Assembly: GCA_051881695.1 (NCBI GenBank)
Contig: JBJEQJ010000027.1
Location: forward strand, 1-8,725
Length of the DNA: 8,725 nucleotides
Direction: 5' to 3'
DNA from: CAYJFG01 sp051881695
Lineage (GTDB): Bacteria > Bacillota > Clostridia > Oscillospirales > Acutalibacteraceae
The notes under the pieces were generated by a model. It searched no databases and was not told the origin of the DNA. It was given only the letters and a program-made list of their open reading frames with translations. A program made the position numbers and the translations under genes. Every line of letters starts with the position of its first letter. The stretch's first letter is position 1. Shown one piece after another: positions 1 to 5,953 of this stretch.

Positions 1-350
1 CTAACCTCACAGCTATTGAGTATATCCGCAACGCAATGAAGCGTGTTCGTAAGAAGGATTCAGCAGTGATTTTAGCCAGTCAGAACATCGACGATTTTCT
101 GATTCCAAGCGTTAAGGAATATACCAAGCCGTTGTTCTCAATTCCGACTCATCACTTCCTGTTCTTTCCCGGCAACATCAATCCGAAAGACTTTGAAGAT
201 GCGCTAATGGTAGAACCAAACGAGTATGCCTTAATCAAATTCGGTGAGCGTGGAACTTGTATGTATAGGTGCGGTAATGAACGCTATCTTTTACTTGTTC
301 AGGCTCCCGAATACAAAGCCGGAATTTTCGGCAGTGCAGGCGGTCGATAA
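1..350 (+). CDS. VirB4/TraE-like conjugation ATPase, C-terminal fragment (5' end outside window)
   Basis: The reading frame is open from the window edge (first full codon at base 3) to TAA at 348-350, leaving 115 C-terminal residues. The segment with ASQNIDDFL, followed by a Phe-rich stretch (HHFLFFPGN) and the end GIFGSAGGR, resembles the tail of VirB4-type ATPases of Firmicutes conjugative elements, where a T/S-Q-N motif lies near the end of the RecA-like domain. VirB4 proteins energise assembly and substrate transfer of the type IV secretion channel at the inner face of the membrane. The Walker A and B motifs would lie upstream and cannot be checked. In related elements a cell-wall hydrolase gene usually follows closely. 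Here that gene (2349) is displaced by about 2 kb of cargo. The family call is fairly firm; the subgroup is not. Confidence 0.82.
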   Translation, partial: NLTAIEYIRNAMKRVRKKDSAVILASQNIDDFLIPSVKEYTKPLFSIPTHHFLFFPGNINPKDFEDALMVEPNEYALIKFGERGTCMYRCGNERYLLLVQAPEYKAGIFGSAGGR

Positions 351-356
351 TTTTTG

Positions 357-385
357 TGGACAATGAAAAATCCTTGTGTTATGAT
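357..385 (+). promoter_or_regulatory. sigma-A promoter for the polymerase/oxidoreductase cassette
   Basis: TGGACA (357-362) is a one-mismatch -35 box. It is separated by exactly 17 bases from TATGAT (380-385), a one-mismatch -10 box. A TG at 377-378 gives an extended -10 (TGTTATGAT). Transcription would start near 392, just ahead of the ribosome site at 400-407 of the polymerase gene. No LexA/DinR-like GAAC-N4-GTTC operator is visible, so SOS control is not evident. Confidence 0.7.
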
Positions 386-413
386 TAAATAAAAACTTTA
401 GGAAGGGAACTTT

Positions 414-1676
414 ATGAAACGGCTTGTTTTTCATATTGATGTAAACAGTGCTTTTTTGTCGTGGGAAGCTGCTCGCAGAGTTCGTGAGGGCAAAGACGAT
501 TTACGCTTGATTCCGTCCTGCATAGGCGGTAATCCTGAAAAGCGAACGAGCATTGTACTTGCAAAATCCATTCCTGCAAAGAAATACAATATCAGGACAG
601 GCGAACCGATTTCTATGGCTTTGAGAAAATGTCCCGACTTGGTAATAGCCGAACCCGATTTTCCTCTGTATGATAAATGTTCTAAGGCATTTATTCAAAT
701 CTGCAAAAGCTACACACCTGTTGTCGAGCAATTCTCAATTGACGAATGTTTCCTTGATATGTCGGGTATGGAGAGAATATATCCCGAACCGATAAAAACC
801 GCATATGAAATCAAGGACAGGATTAAAAGCGAGCTTGGCTTTACGGTCAATGTCGGCATAGGCTCTAACAAATTGTGTGCTAAAATGGCAAGCGACTTTG
901 AAAAGCCCGATAAGGTTCATACTCTGTTTGAGAATGAAATTCCCGATAAAATGTGGACACTGCCTGTCAGTGAACTTATTTCTGTGGGCAAAAACACAGC
1001 AGTAAAGCTTGGAAAATCTTATGTCAGAACGATAGGGGATTTAGCAAAGCTTTCCCTTCAAAACATTCAGTCCATTGTGGGAAACAAATTTGGTGAACAG
1101 CTGTATTACTATTCCAAGGGCATTGATGAATCACCTGTCCTTGATGTTCCGCCTAAAGCTAAAGGCTACAGCGTAGAAACCTCATTTGAGGATAATATCA
1201 CAACAAGAGAACAGGCACACAAGGTTCTGCTTTCCATTGCTGACAGTGTTGCATTTCGTATTCGTGATGACGGTGCTAAAGCGTATTGCGTTGCCGTAAA
1301 TATCAGAACAAATGATTTCAGAAACAAATCTCATCAAAGGCACCTTGATATTGCTACGGATATTACAACAGAGATATACAGCATTTCAAAGGTTTTGTTT
1401 GATGAACTGTGGGACGGACATTCGCCGCTTCGTCTTATGGGCGTTTCTCTGACTGACATTACAAGAGAAGATAACGAGCAGATGTCTTTGTTTTCTGCTA
1501 CAGATAAAAACAAGGACAAGGAGAGAAAGATTGATAAGACGGTTGATAACCTACGCAACAGGTTCGGCTCGGCAATTATTTCAAGGGGTTTGAATTCTGA
1601 AAATACAGCAAGAATTGACAGAAAACACAAAGCTCAATTCGAAAATAAAAGGAAGAGCCACAATGGAAGCAAGTAA
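414..1676 (+). CDS. Y-family (DinB/UmuC-like) translesion DNA polymerase
   Basis: This 420-residue protein has the length and signature motifs of error-prone Y-family polymerases, which copy past damaged template bases. The N-terminal palm strand HIDVNSAF gives metal-binding Asp9, and Phe14 sits at the steric-gate position. SIDECFLDMS gives catalytic Asp110 and Glu111. The GIGSNKLCAKMAS stretch (148-160) is the typical fingers/palm signature, helix-hairpin-helix-like DNA-binding sequence follows near 185-225, and the little-finger domain covers about 245-350. QMSLF (356-360) matches the sliding-clamp-binding pentapeptide, so recruitment to DnaN is likely. The ATG has AGGAAGGG six bases upstream. 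The gene follows its own promoter and precedes an oxidoreductase gene. Mobile elements often carry such polymerases, possibly to help repair or replicate single-stranded transferred DNA. DinB versus UmuC assignment is not settled here, so no gene symbol is given. Confidence 0.93.
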   Translation: MKRLVFHIDVNSAFLSWEAARRVREGKDDLRLIPSCIGGNPEKRTSIVLAKSIPAKKYNIRTGEPISMALRKCPDLVIAEPDFPLYDKCSKAFIQICKSYTPVVEQFSIDECFLDMSGMERIYPEPIKTAYEIKDRIKSELGFTVNVGIGSNKLCAKMASDFEKPDKVHTLFENEIPDKMWTLPVSELISVGKNTAVKLGKSYVRTIGDLAKLSLQNIQSIVGNKFGEQLYYYSKGIDESPVLDVPPKAKGYSVETSFEDNITTREQAHKVLLSIADSVAFRIRDDGAKAYCVAVNIRTNDFRNKSHQRHLDIATDITTEIYSISKVLFDELWDGHSPLRLMGVSLTDITREDNEQMSLFSATDKNKDKERKIDKTVDNLRNRFGSAIISRGLNSENTARIDRKHKAQFENKRKSHNGSK

Positions 1677-1698
1677 TAAACAGAAAAGAGGAAAATAA
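1663..1698 (+). other. 11-codon minigene, possibly the remnant of a yolD-like gene
   Basis: An ATG at 1663 follows a good ribosome site (AAAAGGAAGAG, 1647-1657) and overlaps the polymerase end in another frame. It encodes MEASNKQKRGK and stops at TAA 1696-1698, two bases before the oxidoreductase start. It is too short to call as a normal gene. In Firmicutes a yolD-family gene often follows a Y-family polymerase gene, and YolD proteins tend to have an RGxxKW motif near the N terminus. The RGK ending here could be the stump of one. It could equally be a coupling or leader peptide, or chance. Confidence 0.25.
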
Positions 1699-1700
1699 AA

Positions 1701-2264
1701 ATGCTTTTATATATCGACGGAGCTGTCAGAGCTGAATCAAGAACCAGAGAACTCGCAGATTATCTTGCAGGGAAAATTAACTGTAATTTTGAATATGTAC
1801 GGCTTTCAGAAGAAAATATTTTACCGATGAATTTAAAAACTCTTTCTATGAGAGATGAATCGTGTCAAAAAGGAGATTTCAGCAATCCTTATTTCAAGTA
1901 TGCCAAGCAGTTTGCAAAGGCAGACGAAATAATTTTAGTTGCACCCTATTGGGATTTATCATTTCCATCGGTTGTAAAAGCATATCTTGAAAGCATCTGT
2001 GTTGTCGGTCTTACTTTTTCTTATTCAGATGAAGGCTTACCCGTAAGTATGTGCAGAGCGAAAAAACTGTATTATGTTACAACAGCAGGCGGAACGATTG
2101 CTGATGATGTCTACGGATACGGTTATGTCAAAGCTCTGGCAGAGGGGATGTTTGGAATAGATGAGGTTTTACTAATAAAGGCTGAAAATCTTGATATATA
2201 TGGAAGTGATGTGTATAAGATAATGTCTGAAGCAAAAAGGGAGATAGATAAATTATTTACATGA
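1701..2264 (+). CDS. flavodoxin-fold NAD(P)H-dependent oxidoreductase (FMN quinone/azo reductase-like)
   Basis: This 187-residue protein fits the flavodoxin_2 / AzoR-like family, cytosolic FMN enzymes that reduce quinones, azo or nitro compounds with NAD(P)H. The first strand LLYIDGAVR is followed by AESRTRELADYL (11-22), in the place of the FMN phosphate loop. APYWDLSFPSVVKAYLE (81-97) matches the PMYNF-type motif that contacts the flavin, followed by GLTFSY (103-108). TTAGG (127-131) takes the place of the second flavin loop. The ATG has AGAGGA eight bases upstream and the gene is followed by a terminator. It appears to share the polymerase promoter at 357. By eye it is more AT-rich than the transfer genes, which suits acquired cargo. 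The natural substrate is unknown; a redox-defence role is inference. Confidence 0.82.
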   Translation: MLLYIDGAVRAESRTRELADYLAGKINCNFEYVRLSEENILPMNLKTLSMRDESCQKGDFSNPYFKYAKQFAKADEIILVAPYWDLSFPSVVKAYLESICVVGLTFSYSDEGLPVSMCRAKKLYYVTTAGGTIADDVYGYGYVKALAEGMFGIDEVLLIKAENLDIYGSDVYKIMSEAKREIDKLFT

Positions 2265-2283
2265 ATTCTTTAGATTAAATTTG

Positions 2284-2327
2284 AAAAATCCGATTGATTT
2301 CTTAAATGAATTTCAATCGGATTTTTT
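2284..2327 (+). terminator. intrinsic terminator closing the cassette
   Basis: A perfect 14-base inverted repeat, AAAAATCCGATTGA (2284-2297) and TCAATCGGATTTTT (2313-2326), has a 15-base loop and runs into T residues up to 2327. The opposite strand also ends in a T run, so it may work both ways. It lies between the oxidoreductase stop and the ribosome site of the NlpC/P60 gene, so expression of the operon downstream needs read-through or an unseen promoter. Confidence 0.88.
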
Positions 2328-2348
2328 GCGTTCAGGAGGTGAGTTTCA

Positions 2349-3386
2349 ATGAGTGCTACCATAGGTGCGGCACTGAAGAAAATAGCAGTTTCTCTGCTAA
2401 CGGATAAAAAGGTAATAAAAATAATAGGCGGTATAATAATCGGCATAATCATAATTGTGGTTATGCCGATTGTTGCTGTTGTGTCAATTTTTAACGGCAG
2501 TATGAATATTGATACCGACAAGCTCAACCAGTCCATACAGGCAAACATTTCAGCAGAGCAGATGGAAAATCTACAGCTTATCAACGACACAATGACTGAG
2601 GTTGAAAATCAACTCAAAAGCAAAAAAATGTCCGACTGCAACACGCAGGCAGAGGTTATATATCTGTTCTCTCTGTCCGATAAATCAGAAGATGAGAATT
2701 TTGTAAAAAACTTCGTATCCTGTTTCAAAAAGAATCAGTCTGATGAGGATTTGATAAATGCCGTCAATCAGAAATTTGGAACGGAGATTAAGTGTGACGA
2801 GTTTCAGAAAATGATGCAGTCAATCAAGGGTGCTGAAATCAGCACCGCAGATTTTACCGACAAGACCACGAAAAATAATCTCGACCTTGTCAAGTGGTGC
2901 GAGAACGCATACAAAAACGGCTGGGGTTATGTTTACGGCGGTTACGGTCAGGTCTGTACAAAGCAGTATCTCGACCAACAGGCAAGTCTGTATCCCGGCA
3001 ACAACGAGGCAGGTGGTGAAATGCGACAGGTCGGTGAAAAGTGGCTCGGCAAGAGAGTCTGCGACTGCATAGGCTTGATAAAATCCTATGCTTGGTACAA
3101 CGATGACAGCGGAGAAATTGTCGCAGGCTCAAACGGCTTTACAGATTGTGGTGCAAATTCAATCTGGAGCAATGTAACCGAAAGCGGACCGATTTCTAAT
3201 ATGCCCGACACACCCGGACTTGCCGTCTGGATGAACGGTCACATCGGTGTATATATCGGCAACGGAGAAGTTATCGAAGCACAAGGCACAGCCTACGGAG
3301 TTGTCAAAACAGAGCTTAACGCTCGAGGGTGGACAAAGTGGCTGAAAATACCAAATATAAAATATGTAAACCAAAGCAAGAAATGA
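2349..3386 (+). CDS. membrane-anchored NlpC/P60 cell-wall hydrolase
   Basis: This 345-residue protein has one strongly hydrophobic Ile/Val-rich segment at about 22-48 after a short basic N terminus, so it is probably a membrane anchor with the rest outside. Residues about 50-170 form a polar, partly helical linker. The C-terminal half is an NlpC/P60-type papain-like peptidase: WGYVYGG (192-198), CDCIGLIKSYAW with predicted nucleophile Cys240, and HIGVYIGNGEVIEA with predicted His298 and a polar residue further on. Such enzymes cut stem-peptide bonds in peptidoglycan, and conjugative elements use them to open the wall for the transfer channel. The ATG follows a near-perfect ribosome site, AGGAGGTGA (2334-2342), six bases away. 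In relatives this gene usually follows virB4. A 14-base gap separates it from the next gene. It carries several extra cysteines (184, 203, 238, 267) that might form disulfides outside the cell. Confidence 0.88.
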   Translation: MSATIGAALKKIAVSLLTDKKVIKIIGGIIIGIIIIVVMPIVAVVSIFNGSMNIDTDKLNQSIQANISAEQMENLQLINDTMTEVENQLKSKKMSDCNTQAEVIYLFSLSDKSEDENFVKNFVSCFKKNQSDEDLINAVNQKFGTEIKCDEFQKMMQSIKGAEISTADFTDKTTKNNLDLVKWCENAYKNGWGYVYGGYGQVCTKQYLDQQASLYPGNNEAGGEMRQVGEKWLGKRVCDCIGLIKSYAWYNDDSGEIVAGSNGFTDCGANSIWSNVTESGPISNMPDTPGLAVWMNGHIGVYIGNGEVIEAQGTAYGVVKTELNARGWTKWLKIPNIKYVNQSKK

Positions 3387-3400
3387 CGAGGTGATTTTTT

Positions 3401-3631
3401 ATGAAGAAAACAAGCGTAAGCATAATGTACGATGATGAAAAGCTGAATGCCATCAGGCTGTATATGTCACAGCGTGATTTGGATTTCAAGGAAGAACTTG
3501 AAAAATCTGTGGACTCTCTGTACGCTAAATATGTTCCTGCAAATGTCAGAGAGTTTATTGATATGAAAGGTTCACAGGTGAAACCACCAAAGCCTAAAAA
3601 ACCAAAGATTGAAAGTGAGGAAAAGACTTGA
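3401..3631 (+). CDS. small conserved ICE protein (DUF6103-like), lysine/proline tail
   Basis: This is a 76-residue protein. It starts with a strand-like KKTSVSIMYDDEKLNAIRLYM, has a charged helix (about 28-47, DLDFKEELEKSVDSLYAKY), then VPANVREFID, and ends in a disordered tail KPPKPKKPKIESEEKT. From memory the first 55 residues resemble the family named DUF6103, found next to conjugation genes in Firmicutes; this was not checked. The N-terminal pattern (short strand, helix, helix) is loosely like a ribbon-helix-helix fold, which is inference. GAGGTGA lies at 3388-3394, six bases before the ATG. Its stop codon overlaps the TTG start of the amidoligase gene (TTGA), so the two are probably translationally coupled. 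The lysine-rich tail is a conceivable acceptor for the neighbouring ligase, but nothing here proves it. Confidence 0.72.
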   Translation: MKKTSVSIMYDDEKLNAIRLYMSQRDLDFKEELEKSVDSLYAKYVPANVREFIDMKGSQVKPPKPKKPKIESEEKT

Positions 3632-4647
3632 GGTCGCAAAATTTTGGCATAGAAATAGAAATGACCGGCATCACTCGCAGTACTGCGGCGAAAGTGATTG
3701 CCGGTTATTTTCATACAGACGCAACTCATGTCGGCGGTTGCTATGACGCATATTCTGTTCGTGATAATGACGGCAGGATGTGGAAGATTATGCGTGACGC
3801 AAGCGTTAGATGTGAAAACCGTTCGGGACAGAATGCAAGCTCTCTGTACTCGGTTGAATTTGTTACTCCGATTTGCAACTATGACGATATAGAAACGATA
3901 CAGGAGTTAGTCAGAAAGCTTCGTGGCGCAGGAGCGAGAGTCAACTCAAGCTGTGGTTTGCATTGCCATATTAATGCTGCTCCGCATACCCCTAAAACGC
4001 TTCGCAATATCGTAAACATTATGGCGGCGAAAGAGGACTTGCTATACAAGGCGTTGAAAGTGAATGTTTCAAGAGAACATTACTGTCAGAAGATGGACAC
4101 ACGCTTTCTTGATGAAATCAATAACCGTCCGCCGATGTCAATGGAGCAAATAAAGTCAATGTGGTATGACGGTGAGGATTACAGCTACCGACATTATGAT
4201 GACACTCGCTATCACGCTTTGAATCTTCACAGCGTGTTTTACAAGGGTACGATTGAATTTCGTTTGTTCAATTCAACTTTGCACGCAGGAGAGGTCAAAA
4301 GTGCGATTCAGCTTTGCCTTGCAATCAGTCATCAGGCATTGATTCAGAAGTCTGCAAGACACGCTAAAACTGTATCGGATAATGAAAAGTACACTTTCAG
4401 AACTTGGCTTTTGAGATTAGGTTTGATAGGTGACGAGTTCAAGACAGCTCGTCATCATCTGCTGAAAAATCTTGATGGCAACATTGCGTGGAAGGATCCT
4501 TCGCAGGCTGAAAAGCAAAAGGAAAGACTTGCTCAAAAACGAGCCGCAGAACTTAATAACACAAACGAAAATATAAATATCAACGAACCCGAATCTGAAA
4601 CTGCAACTGAGCAGAATGAGGATTCGGGTTTTGTTATGAGTATGTAA
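3628..4647 (+). CDS. putative amidoligase (glutamine-synthetase-like COOH-NH2 ligase, Amidoligase_2)
   Basis: This 339-residue protein carries the hallmark series of the amidoligase family, in order: FGIEIEM (6-12, metal/ATP-binding Glu9 and Glu11), EFVTPI (77-82), CGLHCHI (109-115), RYHALNLHS (194-202) and GTIEFRLFN (207-215, Glu210 and Arg212). These match the glutamine-synthetase-like fold that joins a carboxylate to an amine with ATP. All the key positions look intact, so the enzyme is probably active. Residues about 290-339 form a charged, Asn/Glu-rich tail that is probably disordered. Translation starts at TTG 3628, inside the stop of the preceding gene, with GAGG seven bases upstream. 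No in-frame ATG precedes the FGIEIE motif. The next gene encodes a gamma-glutamylcyclotransferase-like protein, a partner already noted for this family in comparative genomics. The natural substrate is unknown; candidates are peptidoglycan peptides, a small protein of the operon, or glutamyl metabolites. Confidence 0.87.
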   Translation: MRSQNFGIEIEMTGITRSTAAKVIAGYFHTDATHVGGCYDAYSVRDNDGRMWKIMRDASVRCENRSGQNASSLYSVEFVTPICNYDDIETIQELVRKLRGAGARVNSSCGLHCHINAAPHTPKTLRNIVNIMAAKEDLLYKALKVNVSREHYCQKMDTRFLDEINNRPPMSMEQIKSMWYDGEDYSYRHYDDTRYHALNLHSVFYKGTIEFRLFNSTLHAGEVKSAIQLCLAISHQALIQKSARHAKTVSDNEKYTFRTWLLRLGLIGDEFKTARHHLLKNLDGNIAWKDPSQAEKQKERLAQKRAAELNNTNENININEPESETATEQNEDSGFVMSM

Positions 4648-4662
4648 GGAGAGAAATCTATT

Positions 4663-5187
4663 ATGAGTAAAAAATTATATATTGCCTACGGCAGCAACCT
4701 CAATCTTGAACAGATGAAATTTCGTTGCCCCACAGCCAAACTTGTGGGAAAGGGTGTAGTCGAAAATTACGAATTGCAGTTCAAAGGTATGCCTCATTGC
4801 TCCTATGCGACAATTGCACCCAGCAACGGCAAGTCTGTTCCTGTTGCACTGTGGGAGCTTCAGCCGAGAGATGAAAAACTCCTTGACCGCTACGAGGGCT
4901 ATCCCTCTCACTACTTCAAGCAGGACTTGCCTGTGAGATTGAATAACGGTTCGGAACTGACTGCAATGGTTTACATTATGAATCTTAAGCAGGATTTCGG
5001 CTTGCCAAGTGCAAGCTATTACGATACAGTATCGCAAGGTTATAAGGACTGCGGTTTTGATTTAAAAGTTTTAAACGAAGCCGTGACTGACAGTGCAGAA
5101 AAGTTCTACGAAAACCTTGAACAGAATAATCTGTTTGATTCACCTGATGAAGATGAGAATATGGGAATGGGTGGTATGACTTTATGA
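4663..5187 (+). CDS. gamma-glutamylcyclotransferase-like (GGCT/AIG2 family) protein
   Basis: This 174-residue protein shows the family fold and active-site motifs: LYIAYGSNL (5-13), which forms the substrate-binding loop; ATIAPS (49-54); ALWELQP (62-68); and DRYEGYP (75-81), whose Glu78 is the expected catalytic acid/base. Family members release 5-oxoproline from gamma-glutamyl amines or peptides. The region after about 150 is an acidic tail ending in a Gly/Met-rich stretch. AAGGAGAG (4646-4653) overlaps the amidoligase stop and sits nine bases before the ATG, and the gene's own end overlaps the next start (ATGA). Pairing with an amidoligase suggests that it removes, edits or limits the amide product that enzyme forms. 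This is inferred from gene order and chemistry, not shown. Confidence 0.88.
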   Translation: MSKKLYIAYGSNLNLEQMKFRCPTAKLVGKGVVENYELQFKGMPHCSYATIAPSNGKSVPVALWELQPRDEKLLDRYEGYPSHYFKQDLPVRLNNGSELTAMVYIMNLKQDFGLPSASYYDTVSQGYKDCGFDLKVLNEAVTDSAEKFYENLEQNNLFDSPDEDENMGMGGMTL

Positions 5188-5576
5188 ACGAGAGAAAGAA
5201 ATTGAAAAAGCAACTCAGCGATAAATATATTTTCAAAATGTATTTGTCTGTGAGCGAAGTTAAGAAATTACTTTCCGAAAATCCAAAGGAGAAGCACGAC
5301 ACTCTGTTTGCTTCACTCACAGTCGGCTGTGTAAAAATCAATGCTGTTGTATTTCCGACTCCCGATAAAATGATCCTCGGCTTTGACATCCTCGTTAAGG
5401 ATACTCCCGAGAGTGAGGAATGGATTAGCTACGATACGCTATCGGACGAAATCAAGTTATCTCCTCGCAGTATTGAGCAATCAATGTTCGATATTCTGAA
5501 CCGTGAAGTCAAGGAGTACGGACTGTCATATACCGAGTGCAATTTTGAAGTGATAAACGGCAAAGTGATTAAGTAA
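5184..5576 (+). CDS. unrecognised 130-residue protein, last gene of the amidoligase operon
   Basis: I do not recognise this family. The start overlaps the preceding stop by four bases (ATGA), with GGGTGG nine bases upstream, so translation is likely coupled to the cyclotransferase. The first 30 residues are basic (ERKKLKKQLSDKYIFKMYLS) and the rest is mixed alpha/beta and acidic, with IEQSMFDILNREVKEYG (about 97-113) looking like an amphipathic helix. No signal peptide, membrane segment or cysteine motif is evident, so a cytosolic protein is expected. The middle part (about 44-71, hydrophobic strands followed by KDTPESEEWISYDTL) suggests a small globular domain. Coupled expression points to a role with the amidoligase and cyclotransferase, for example as substrate or regulator, but nothing in the sequence tells which. 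Confidence 0.72.
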   Translation: MNERKKLKKQLSDKYIFKMYLSVSEVKKLLSENPKEKHDTLFASLTVGCVKINAVVFPTPDKMILGFDILVKDTPESEEWISYDTLSDEIKLSPRSIEQSMFDILNREVKEYGLSYTECNFEVINGKVIK

Positions 5577-5752
5577 AGAATAACGGTGGTATTCTCGCCA
5601 CATTTGCCCTGTGTCGGCTTTTAAAGGAAAAGTCGGGAAAGTATCCGAAATCAAAGAAAAAACGAAATCGGGCGGTTTGTGGCAAGGTGTGAAAAATCGC
5701 AGTTACGGCATTTCGGGCAGTTTTTCAAGGGTGGAATTTTAAGCAGGAGAAA

Positions 5753-5811
5753 GACACGGGGTTGCAGTCGCTCCCTCGTGTCGGTTCACAGCAGACGGCA
5801 ACGCCGACTGC
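5753..5811. repeat. pair of hairpins that can also pair with each other
   Basis: Hairpin 1 joins GACACGGGG (5753-5761) with CCTCGTGTC (5774-5782), 9 pairs with one G-T. Hairpin 2 joins GCAGACGGC (5791-5799) with GCCGACTGC (5803-5811) around an AAC loop, with one mismatch. The loop of hairpin 1 contains GCAGTCG (5764-5770), the exact complement of CGACTGC (5805-5811) in hairpin 2. A switch or pseudoknot is therefore possible in single-stranded DNA or RNA. Confidence 0.6.
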
Positions 5812-5828
5812 CATGCGGTTTTTCCCGC

Positions 5829-5868
5829 TTTTCAGCCTCAAAAATCCATAGGGGTTAATTTTCAGCCT
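5829..5868. repeat. direct repeat TTTTCAGCCT, 30-base period
   Basis: TTTTCAGCCT occurs at 5829-5838 and again at 5859-5868, exactly 30 bases apart. Each copy is associated with a GGGGTT (5851-5856 and 5870-5875). The spacing is close to three helical turns, so proteins bound to both would face the same side. An iteron-like role near oriT is possible. Confidence 0.5.
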
Positions 5869-5886
5869 TGGGGTTGTACTTGTGGG

Positions 5887-5914
5887 TTTAAATGCCCGAA
5901 TTGCCGAATAAAAT
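5887..5914 (+). promoter_or_regulatory. weak promoter candidate for the relaxosome genes
   Basis: TTTAAA (5887-5892) and TAAAAT (5909-5914) are 16 bases apart. The -10 box is one mismatch from consensus and the -35 box matches at four of six. The 14-base repeat arm at 5893-5906 fills the spacer, which would suit repression by a relaxosome protein. The call rests on motif match only. Confidence 0.35.
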
Positions 5915-5953
5915 GCCAAAATTCAAGGAGTTGCAACTGTGGGTTGTAACAAA

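Larger units (their letters stand above)
5706..5906. repeat. widely spaced 14-base inverted repeat, 13 of 14 matching
   Basis: CGGCATTTCGGGCA at 5706-5719 is the reverse complement of TGCCCGAATTGCCG at 5893-5906 except for one position. The arms enclose the two hairpins and the direct repeats. The right arm lies within the spacer of a weak promoter candidate for the accessory gene. It may be a binding site for the accessory protein or relaxase. Confidence 0.6.

Noticed and set aside
2256..2284. Promoter for the NlpC/P60 operon upstream of the terminator (TTTACA at 2256)
   Set aside because: No -10 box at acceptable spacing, and any transcript would have to cross the terminator.
5616..5634. 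Hairpin GGCTTTT / AAAAGTC as a terminator for the amidoligase operon
   Set aside because: It is not followed by a T run and the stem is AT-rich with a wobble pair. It is kept only as part of the repeat-rich region.
5725..5919. 64-codon reverse-strand frame in the region before the accessory gene
   Set aside because: It begins at TTG, has no ribosome site, and covers the hairpins and repeats of the candidate oriT. It is better explained as a chance open frame in conserved non-coding DNA.
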